From Rhodospirillaceae bacterium (lineage in GTDB: Bacteria; Pseudomonadota; Alphaproteobacteria; DSM-16000; Inquilinaceae): a DNA stretch of 64,000 bases. The notes beneath the pieces are model-generated. The model searched no databases. It had not been told where the DNA came from and saw only the letters and a list, made by a program, of their open reading frames with translations. Where the stretch lies: the NCBI GenBank assembly GCA_020638595.1, contig JACKIG010000013.1, forward strand, positions 1-64,000, in the 5' to 3' direction. The translations under genes were made by a program, and so were the position numbers. This document shows positions 44,394-51,936 of the stretch, piece by piece; position 1 is the first letter of the stretch, and every line of letters begins with the position of its first letter.

Positions 44394-47300
44394 CTACTCC
44401 TCCTCGTCCCGGCCCGGTGTGAAGGGCAGGGGCATCGGCGGCTGGCTGGGCGGGATCGGCCGGTGCACCTTGGTGCGGTCCATGACGGGCGATTCCGCGA
44501 TGCCCAGGTGGTCGGCGAAGGCCTGGCGCAGGCTGTCCGCCTGGGCTTCGTTGAGGGTGCCGGCGGCGATCTTCTCGGCGATGAAGCCGTTCAGGACGCC
44601 CTTCATCTGGGCACGGATGGTGGCGAGGTCGGCCGGCGGCGGATTGCGGAACATCCAGCGGATGCGCTTGATGCCGCTGGCGTCCGTACCCGCCAGGGTT
44701 TCCGCTTCCAGATCCACCTTGAACTGCTTTTCCATCTTCGGCCGCAGCTTCGCCCAGTCGGACCAATCCTTCATCTCCACCTTGGTGCCGTCCTTCAGCA
44801 CGATGTCGACCTCGCGGCCGCCGGTGGCGGTGGTCAGCGGGAATTCGAAATGGCTGATGTTCTCCAGTCCGATGACCAGCCGGGCCGCCTCGATCTGCCA
44901 GATGCTGCCGACCCAGTTGTCGCGCTTGGCCGAGGCCTCCCGCAACACCTTGTAGCCGCCGGGGATCCCCGCTTCGCGGATGGCGGCGAAGCTCTCCAGC
45001 ACGAAGACCAGCTCGTCCGTGGACCGGGCGAAGCGCACGACGTTGCGCAGCTTGATGGGGCTCTTCGCCGCCGAGCCTTCCGGCGGCACCAGCGTGGCGT
45101 AGAGGGCACCGCGCAGGGCCTGCGGCGACATCTTGCCCTTGCCGTCCACGCTGAACAGCGCATCGCCCACCTGGACGTCCGACATCTCCGCCAGGGCGCC
45201 CAGGCGGGCTTCATCGATGGCGGCCTGGCCATGCGTCGTCTTCGCCTTGTCCAGGGCCTCCAGGGCGCGGCGGTCGAGCCTTGCTTCCGCCTGTTCCAGC
45301 GCGATTTCGATCGTCCGCAGCTTCTTGAAGTCCGACGTCGTGCGCAGGGCCTTCAGCGCCTTCTTGATGTATTGGCTGCCGCTCGATCCGTAGAGGGCAG
45401 CCCGGCGTTTCAGGTCCTCCTGGCGTGCGCTCAGCTTGTCGCGCAGCGCGGCGGCGTCCGGAACCGGCTGCAAGGCGGCGGCAGTCGTTGCCGCGGAATC
45501 GCGGGCGGTCCGGGCCTCTTCGACCGCCTTCTGCGCTTCGGCAATCGCATCGGCATGGTTCTTCAGCGTGTCTTCCTTCAGCCCCTTGCGGCCGGTCGGC
45601 TGCTTCTTGGCGTTCTTGACGCGGCCGTCGTCGGCGACGCCCAGCAGCTCGGCCTGTTTGAGGACGCGCGCCTTCACCTCGACCAGGTGCTCGCGCCACT
45701 CCTCCGCCGTGCGTGTCCCCTGGTCGACGGTCATGTCGGGGGCACCGCCGGTCAGCTTGTTCAGCTTGGTCTCGGCCCTCTCCATCAGCTTGTCGAGCTT
45801 GCCCAGCTGGCTTTCCGACAGCGTCTCGGGTTCGGCCTTCGCGATCTTCTTCAGCTCGTCGCTGGTCGTCGCCAGCTGGTCGGCCTTCTTCAGGACATCC
45901 AGGCGGCGGGCTGCGGCCCGTCGGCGCCATGCCTCCAGCACATCCGCGCGGCGGGTGCCGTTGGGCTGAAGGGTCGGGTCCAGCGCATGCGAAGGCCGGA
46001 AGGTCAGCGTCCGCCCCTCCGGCCCGCTCAGCTGCACTTGCAGCACGCCGTTGCCCAGGTCCCGGACGGTCTCGCCCTGCTTTTCGTAGTAGTCGCGGAT
46101 CTCGGTCTCGCTGCCGCGCTTGTAGTAGAATTCCCCCGTCTCCTTGGTGACGCTGGACGGCCGGATCTCCGCCGTGCCGAAGAACTGCACCGCTTCGATC
46201 GCCCGCAGGCGGATCTCCAGCTGCTCGATGACCGGGTCCAGCGCCTTGGCATATTTTTCGCCGGTGGCCCTGGTACGGAACGACGCCTGCATTTCCTTCA
46301 GCATCGTCCGGTATTCGCCGACCAGCCGCTTCTGGCTGGCCGCCAGCTCCAGGCCACGCTCCTTGGCGCCGTGGGGGCGGACCGCGAATTCCGCGATCTC
46401 GCGGTTCAGGGCGTTGGCCTTGAGCTGGAGGGCATCCATCTGTCCCTCGAACTTGCCCAGCCGCTGGCTGCGCGCCCATTTGCCGATCTTCTGCATCGGC
46501 CCGCGGGTGGCGTAGGCGCCGACCTCCAGCAGGACCAGCGACAGTCCCGTCTCGAAGATCAGTTCGTTCATCCCCTCGCCTTCGGGGATCTCGCCCTTCT
46601 CGATCAGGCTGGACAGAATGCCGATACCGAAGAAGGCGGTGCCGCTGAGGCCGACCCTGAGGCCCATTTCCGTGGCTTTCCAGCCGCGGCTTACCAGGAA
46701 TGCCTCCTCCCCGCCGGCCCCGGCGATGGCCAGCGCCCGCGTGCCGGCGCCCAGCGCCTTGAAGAAGCCGAAGGTGGCCAGGTTGACCACGAACTGGGTT
46801 CCCAGGCTGTCGTAGGCCAGGGAATAGTCTTCCAGGGATGCCGACCCGCCGCTGGCGATGAAGGTCTGCATCCCCGGACCGATGGCCGTGACGATCGCCG
46901 CGGAGGCCACCACCTCGGTAATCACGAAGCCGGCGGTCCCGACCTCGAACAGCAGGCCGGCCAGGGCGGCGCCGGCGGCATTGGCCACCAGGACCAGGGC
47001 GACGCTCGCCACCACGACGGCGGCGATGATCAGGTATTTCTTCGTCTGCTCGCGGCTGTGATAGCGCACGGCCGCATGGGCATAGAGATACCCGGCCTCG
47101 CTGCCGTAGACGGAAAACACGCCGACGCCGCGGGCCCCGCCGTGCTGGGTACGCCAGGCGGCTTCCGTTTCATGCGGATAGGCATAGGGGTCCAGGTTGA
47201 ACCCCATGTCCTTGTAGACCTTCCTGCGGATCTCGTTGCCGAAGTCGCCGTCCATGTGCAGCGGCTCGGCATCCCCCTGGTCGATCGCGCGCAGGAAGTG

Positions 47301-49454
47301 CCGCAGCTCGTCGATCCGGCCCTTGGCCGCCTTGGCGATGCCGGCGACCGATATCGGGATCCACGGATCGTCCAGCCAGACCCGCACGGCCGTCTGCGGA
47401 TCGTCCAGGTAATAGGCGTATACGCGCTGCCAGATCGGCGACAGGCCGACATAGGCCAGGGAATCGAGACGCTCCTTCTCCGTCATCTGCGGGATCTGCA
47501 GGACCAGCTCCCGCGCGCCATCCTGGCGGGCATAGCGCGCAAGGCCGTCCATGGCCGCCTCGATGCCGATCCGCGCGAAGCTGCGCGCCCGGCTCTCCGC
47601 CACCTCCAGCAGCCGGTCGCCCACGGCCTCGCCGATGCCGGGGTTCTGGTCCAGAAGCTGCTGCAGGCTGTACGGGATCGCCGCTTCATCGCGGTCGACG
47701 GCGATGCGCAGATAGCGGGCGGCCTTCCAGTTGTCGTCCAGGATCTCCGCCCAGCTCGGCGATCCGTCGAACAGGGCGGCGATATCGTCCAGCGTGTCGC
47801 GCCCGGCTTCCTCCTGCCGCCGGCGTTCCGCCGTCTCGACCAGAAGGTCGCGACCCTCGATATACTCCATGTCGATTTCGTGCCTGGCGCCGCTGGCGCC
47901 GTGGACCATCAGCATCACGAACGGATTGCCGTCGACCTTCATGTCGGTAACGGCGTCCGCGCCCAGCATGTCCAGGATGGTCCACTGGTTGATCGCCTCG
48001 CCGTGGTTCAGGGTGACGCGCCCGAAGGACTTCGTCGCATGGGTATAGACCAGGCATTCGTCGTGGTCGCCCGGGGCGCCCGCGGCGGCGGAGTACTTGG
48101 TGGTGAAGAAGGTCTCGTACAGCCGCTCCGGCTCGTGCGGCTTGCCGTCGATATAGATGCGGGTCGTGTCGAAGCCGGGCTCTTCGCGGTAGGCCTCCGC
48201 GTAGGCCTGCATGGTGTCCTCGTCCAGCGCCACCGCCGTCGGCCGCTCGCCCTCATACGTGACTTCGACCCAGAAATAGGCGGGCCATGCCGCAACGAAG
48301 GCCTGCAACTGTTCGACGGTGTCGAACTGCCAGAAGAAATGCACCACCGGCTCGGGCGGCGGTCCGGGCTGCGGCTCCTCGAACTGAAGCTCGCGGTTCC
48401 AGGTCCGGATCGGCGGCTGGTGGCCGGGATAGGCCGTCTGGTCCTCGAACCGGTCGCCCGTGTGGAAGACGAATTCCCCGCTCTTCAGGTGTTCGTTGAC
48501 CTGGACGCTGCGCCCGCGCGCCTCGTAGTGATGGTCGAACTGCGTCTCGCCCAAGAGGGGGGCCTGGAAGCGCACTTCCGCCCCGCGATTGATCGTCACG
48601 CGGATGGCGGTGTTCGCCTTCACCTGGACCTGGTATCGCCGCGGGACTGCGTCCGTCTCGGCGATTGCATAATCGACATGGACACCGGCGCCGGGGGTCC
48701 AGCGCACCTGGACCCAGGGTTCGCCGGCAAGGTCGATGCCCAGCTGCCCGAGATCGTCCCACATATGGGTGGTCGTATCGCCGACCCGGACAGTGTTCGG
48801 CGCTGGGTCGGCCTGCACCGTCGGCGCCGTCTGGCGTTGCTGGATGGTGTGGGCAAGTTCGTGCCCTAAGAGGCGCATGCCCAGCGGCGACCACGGCGCG
48901 AACTGCCCGGCGGCGAAGACGATGTGCTGGCCCCGGGTGAAGGCGTTGGCGGTGCGGTCGCCGGCCTGGGCGGCCGCCTGCGGCCCCGTGTGCAGCCGCA
49001 CGCCGCCCAGGTCCGTGCCATAGAACGCCTCGGCCCGGTCGCGGATATCCGGGGGCAGCGGGCGGCCGTAACCCAGCCCCGGCAGCCATGCGGGCATGGT
49101 GCCGCTCTGCCGCTGGCCGTCCGTCGTGTCCTCGGCCATCCTGTCGGATCCGTCGCCCAAGTCCGGATCGTGCAGGAAGGCTTCGCCGCTGCTGCGGGCT
49201 TCGGCTTCCGCGGCGGCAGGCGCGTTGGGTGTGGAGCGCACGCGCGGCCTCGCGGCGGCACGGCTGCGGGCCTGGCCGGCCGCCTGGTCGGCAGCCGTCG
49301 GCTGGCGACGGATGGCCGAAAGCTCCGACGGTGCGGATGCCGGGGCGGATGCCGCCGGCACGGCTGCGGCGGGGCCGGCGACGCCGATGCCGGCCGGCCC
49401 GCCGTCCTGGCGAAGCCTGGGCTTACCCGTCTGCTGTGGCAAGGCGTTGCGCAT
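44394..49454 (-). CDS. Giant DUF4157 (eCIS-associated) protein, candidate effector with C-terminal nuclease-like motif
   Basis: A 1,686-residue protein. Residues about 1-130 are Ala/Pro/Arg-rich. Residues 133-210 form the DUF4157 domain (LPPDIRDRAEAFYGTDLGGV, VRLHTGPQAAAQAGDRTA) with the metalloprotease-type motif GHELAHTIQQ (H198, E199, H202); DUF4157 proteins are a known companion of contractile injection systems. A hydrophobic stretch (YLIIAAVVVASVALVLVANA and after) may insert into membranes. Long coiled-coil helices fill about 950-1,470. Near residue 1,549 GGREVDIVL...TKVEMKDW resembles the D-x(n)-E-x-K core of PD-(D/E)XK nucleases. The start is ATG 49454, after GGTGGG. Toxin function is inference; the structural or protease role of the HExxH is untested. 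Confidence 0.78.
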   Translation of the reverse strand: MRNALPQQTGKPRLRQDGGPAGIGVAGPAAAVPAASAPASAPSELSAIRRQPTAADQAAGQARSRAAARPRVRSTPNAPAAAEAEARSSGEAFLHDPDLGDGSDRMAEDTTDGQRQSGTMPAWLPGLGYGRPLPPDIRDRAEAFYGTDLGGVRLHTGPQAAAQAGDRTANAFTRGQHIVFAAGQFAPWSPLGMRLLGHELAHTIQQRQTAPTVQADPAPNTVRVGDTTTHMWDDLGQLGIDLAGEPWVQVRWTPGAGVHVDYAIAETDAVPRRYQVQVKANTAIRVTINRGAEVRFQAPLLGETQFDHHYEARGRSVQVNEHLKSGEFVFHTGDRFEDQTAYPGHQPPIRTWNRELQFEEPQPGPPPEPVVHFFWQFDTVEQLQAFVAAWPAYFWVEVTYEGERPTAVALDEDTMQAYAEAYREEPGFDTTRIYIDGKPHEPERLYETFFTTKYSAAAGAPGDHDECLVYTHATKSFGRVTLNHGEAINQWTILDMLGADAVTDMKVDGNPFVMLMVHGASGARHEIDMEYIEGRDLLVETAERRRQEEAGRDTLDDIAALFDGSPSWAEILDDNWKAARYLRIAVDRDEAAIPYSLQQLLDQNPGIGEAVGDRLLEVAESRARSFARIGIEAAMDGLARYARQDGARELVLQIPQMTEKERLDSLAYVGLSPIWQRVYAYYLDDPQTAVRVWLDDPWIPISVAGIAKAAKGRIDELRHFLRAIDQGDAEPLHMDGDFGNEIRRKVYKDMGFNLDPYAYPHETEAAWRTQHGGARGVGVFSVYGSEAGYLYAHAAVRYHSREQTKKYLIIAAVVVASVALVLVANAAGAALAGLLFEVGTAGFVITEVVASAAIVTAIGPGMQTFIASGGSASLEDYSLAYDSLGTQFVVNLATFGFFKALGAGTRALAIAGAGGEEAFLVSRGWKATEMGLRVGLSGTAFFGIGILSSLIEKGEIPEGEGMNELIFETGLSLVLLEVGAYATRGPMQKIGKWARSQRLGKFEGQMDALQLKANALNREIAEFAVRPHGAKERGLELAASQKRLVGEYRTMLKEMQASFRTRATGEKYAKALDPVIEQLEIRLRAIEAVQFFGTAEIRPSSVTKETGEFYYKRGSETEIRDYYEKQGETVRDLGNGVLQVQLSGPEGRTLTFRPSHALDPTLQPNGTRRADVLEAWRRRAAARRLDVLKKADQLATTSDELKKIAKAEPETLSESQLGKLDKLMERAETKLNKLTGGAPDMTVDQGTRTAEEWREHLVEVKARVLKQAELLGVADDGRVKNAKKQPTGRKGLKEDTLKNHADAIAEAQKAVEEARTARDSAATTAAALQPVPDAAALRDKLSARQEDLKRRAALYGSSGSQYIKKALKALRTTSDFKKLRTIEIALEQAEARLDRRALEALDKAKTTHGQAAIDEARLGALAEMSDVQVGDALFSVDGKGKMSPQALRGALYATLVPPEGSAAKSPIKLRNVVRFARSTDELVFVLESFAAIREAGIPGGYKVLREASAKRDNWVGSIWQIEAARLVIGLENISHFEFPLTTATGGREVDIVLKDGTKVEMKDWSDWAKLRPKMEKQFKVDLEAETLAGTDASGIKRIRWMFRNPPPADLATIRAQMKGVLNGFIAEKIAAGTLNEAQADSLRQAFADHLGIAESPVMDRTKVHRPIPPSQPPMPLPFTPGRDEEE

Positions 49455-49501
49455 CCGTACCCACCCGTTGCCCGACCGGCCTGCGACCGGCCTCCGACCG
49501 G

Positions 49502-49530
49502 TGTCCCGCGCTCGCACTGCCGGCGGGACA
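49502..49530 (-). other. Hairpin before the DUF4157 gene
   Basis: TGTCCCGC and GCGGGACA form a perfect 8-bp stem with a 13-base loop. It lies in the 97-base gap between the 123-aa gene and the DUF4157 start, the widest gap in an otherwise overlapping operon. No U tract. It may tune or insulate expression of the candidate effector. Confidence 0.4.
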
Positions 49531-49551
49531 TCCGGCTTCGCCTTCAGCCGG

Positions 49552-49923
49552 TCATGGCTCTGCCTCCGTTGCCGTCGCCGCCGGTCCGCCCCGATGGTTG
49601 CGGGCGTCGCGGATGCCGGGACCCGTGGCTTGCAGGATTGCCCACTGCGCGTCGGTCAGGTCGGGCGGGCGCACCCCCGTATCGGCATAGGTGCCGGTGG
49701 CGCCGCGGGGCGGCACGGCCGGCTGGCCGGGCTGCTGCACGGCCGGTGCCGGCAGCGCCGGTCCTGCCGTCGGCCGATAGTCCGTGCCGGCGACGGTGGG
49801 CTGCTGCGGCGCCGGCCCGCGGGGCGCCGCAGCATGTGCGGGCGATGTCCCTACCGCCCCACCATCGCTGTCGCTGCGCCGCTTCAATCGGGGCGCAGAC
49901 AGGATCTCGCTCTGGCCCCTCAT
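49552..49923 (-). CDS. Proline/alanine-rich small protein, 123 aa
   Basis: The N-terminus is basic (MRGQSEILSAPRLKRRSDS). A long Pro/Ala/Gly-rich middle (PRGPAPQQPTVAGTDYRPTA and after) follows, with a more ordered end (PPDLTDAQWAILQATGPGIR). No family is recognised; it is likely mostly disordered. Its ATG overlaps the stop of the 246-aa gene in an ATGA junction, which argues that it is real. The next gene, the DUF4157 protein, starts 97 bases further on after a hairpin. It could be a linker, adaptor or chaperone in the injection-like system. Confidence 0.6.
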   Translation of the reverse strand: MRGQSEILSAPRLKRRSDSDGGAVGTSPAHAAAPRGPAPQQPTVAGTDYRPTAGPALPAPAVQQPGQPAVPPRGATGTYADTGVRPPDLTDAQWAILQATGPGIRDARNHRGGPAATATEAEP

Positions 49924-50660
49924 CGCGACGGCCCGCCGTCCGGCGGCATTGCCGCAACCGTCCGACCGGCGACCTGGACCGTGGCCTGCGGCGGTATCGG
50001 CGTCGCGCAGGCAACCCGGCCGGCAGCGTCGGTGACATGCGTGCTGCCGTCGATCGTCACCGCCACGCCGCGGCCGGGCTCGCCGCCCCCGTCCCGCAGG
50101 GTCAGCGTCAGCCGGTCGGCGGATACCGACACGACCGGCCGGCGCACCCGGACCTCCGCAGCGGCGCCGGCGACGCACCGCACGCCCCCGGCACGGCCGA
50201 TCACACGCACGCGCACCCGGGCCGACGGGGGGTGGGCGGCGCTCTCCGGCCCCATCGCCAACAGCGCCTGCCGCCCGTCATCCAAGGGCCTGGCGTCGCC
50301 CGACCAGTCCGCCTGCCAGCCTTCGTCGAAGCCGAGCGTCACGACCGACAGCACGATGTCCCCGCTGTCGGCGGACAGCCAGACCTCTTCGGGCGCCACG
50401 ATCGCGGCGGCCGGGTCCAGCGTCACGCTGGCGATCCGTGCCCAGCGCGCCAGCAGCAGCTCGGCCATCCAGGCGGCCTCCGCAGGCGCCATGGCACGGA
50501 CGCCCGCGGCCATGGCGGCGGGGTCGGCCAGGCGGGCGATGGCTTCGCGCCCTTCGGCGAAGCGACCGGAGGCCAGTAGGGTGGCGCACTGGTCCGGCAG
50601 CCGGCGCACCAGCGACGCGGCCACATGGGCTAGGCGCATATGCGGGGGAAAGCCGGTCAT
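49920..50660 (-). CDS. Unknown protein, 246 aa: helical N-terminus and Ig-like C-terminus (DUF6931-like?)
   Basis: The first about 80 residues are helical (MRLAHVAASLVRRLPDQCAT, LLASGRFAEGREAIARLADP, MAPAEAAWMAELLLARWARI) and remind me of the DUF6931 proteins found in eCIS loci. The rest is beta-rich (EEVWLSADSGDIVLSVVTLG) and ends in a segment like a carboxypeptidase-regulatory or Ig-like fold (GRGVAVTIDGSTHVTDAAGR). Both junctions are ATGA overlaps, so it is translated with its neighbours. The family assignment is weak; the role is unknown. Confidence 0.6.
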   Translation of the reverse strand: MTGFPPHMRLAHVAASLVRRLPDQCATLLASGRFAEGREAIARLADPAAMAAGVRAMAPAEAAWMAELLLARWARIASVTLDPAAAIVAPEEVWLSADSGDIVLSVVTLGFDEGWQADWSGDARPLDDGRQALLAMGPESAAHPPSARVRVRVIGRAGGVRCVAGAAAEVRVRRPVVSVSADRLTLTLRDGGGEPGRGVAVTIDGSTHVTDAAGRVACATPIPPQATVQVAGRTVAAMPPDGGPSR

Positions 50661-51936
50661 GACAGCCGCCGGACCGCGCGGTCGAGGAACCGCCGCTTCA
50701 GACGCACGTCCAGGCCTGCCAGGCGAGCGGTATCGAGCGTGCCGATCGCCCGGCCGTTGAGGCGAAGCGTGCGGGGCGCCGGGCCTGCGCCGTCGTCCCA
50801 GCTTTCGGTGAGCGCGTCGTCCTCCGGCTCCGGCGGCGCGGGGGGGGCATGGACCGGCGGCCGGTCGGCGGCCGCCGGGGATCCGTCGATCGCCAGGTCG
50901 ACCCACCGCCCGGTGGTAAGGGGAAGGGAGGCCGCCTGCGGCCGGCGGTGCGGGGCGGTGGGATACGGGGCGCCGGGCGGGACAGCCGCCCGGGGCGGGT
51001 CCGCCGAGGCCGGCGTGGGCCGGCGCGGCGCAGGCAGGCCGGGGGGTGGCGCCGGCGGCCGTGCCGACCTGGCGCCGGATGGCGGCAAGGGGGGCGGCAG
51101 GCGGTTGGCGGCATCCGGCTCCCGCTGTACGGCGTCCGTCGGCGATGGCGGGCGCGGTGGCGCCGGCGGCCGGGTGGATGGCCCGGCCGGGCGGTCCGGT
51201 GGGCCGGGGGCACGGGCCGCTGCCGACGGTTCCGTCGCGCCGGCCGGAGCCGGGCGGACACCGGGGTCGCCAGCGGCATGGGCATCGGCTTGCGGCTGCG
51301 ATCGTGCGGACCCCGCCGCCCGCCGGATGGGTGACGGCGGTCCCGGTGCCTGGACCGCTGCGCCGGGCCACGTGTCCGGCAGGGGCGGCATGGCATCCTG
51401 CTGCCGGCCCCCCGGCGGCGCTGCCTCCGCCGGGGGGCCGGAGCCTTCAGCCCCGGCGGGCATGCCCGCCTGCGGCGGCCGCTGCCGCGTCGGATCCGGC
51501 GTTGCGGCGCCGTCGGCCGGTGCCGCGGCGGTCGGGGCATGGGGCGGGGCGGGCCGCCGCGCCGGCGGCGGTGCGTCCCCGCGGCCTGGACCGCATGGGG
51601 GGATGGGCCTGGCCCCTCCGCAACCCGGCCGGCCGGCGGCGGGTCCACCCAGGGGCGGTCCGGGGGCGGGCGGCCCCCGGCAGGGGCGATCGCCCCGCCT
51701 TCGTTGGGCGGCGGTTGATGCTGCCGGGCGGACCGCGCCGCACCGCGCCGCGTGGGGCCGGACGGTGCGCCGCCGGGCGTCGGTCCGGGCACGCCGGTCG
51801 GCGGCAGGGGCGGCGGGATGGCGGGGGCCACCCGCGCCTTGCCCAGGCCCGCGCGGTCGAGCGGGTGCAGGACACGGTCGATTTCGGCCAGCAGCGTGGC
51901 CAGGCGATAGAGGTCGTCGCGCGGGTCGGTGCTCAT
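50657..51936 (-). CDS. Proline-rich operon protein interrupted by a one-base frameshift
   Basis: Translation from ATG 51936 gives MSTDPRDDLYRLATLLAEID, then a Pro-rich linker, and stays credible to about 51580. There it turns into arginine-rich nonsense, while the frame one base back becomes credible (GDAPPPARRPAPP, later GRWVDLAIDGSPAAADRP and RLKRRFLDRAVRRLS, ending at 50657). The switch coincides with a run of four C (51577-51580, G on the coding strand). Restoring one base, or a -1 slip on GCG-GGG, joins the frames into one protein of about 426 residues. Both ends keep ATGA overlaps with neighbours, so the gene was recently intact. Sequencing error, mutation and programmed shift remain open. 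Confidence 0.6.

Noticed and set aside
44202..48869. 1,555-codon plus-strand frame opposite the DUF4157 gene
   Set aside because: Composition is Gln/Arg/Asp/His-rich without domains, while the minus strand shows the DUF4157 motif and credible helices.
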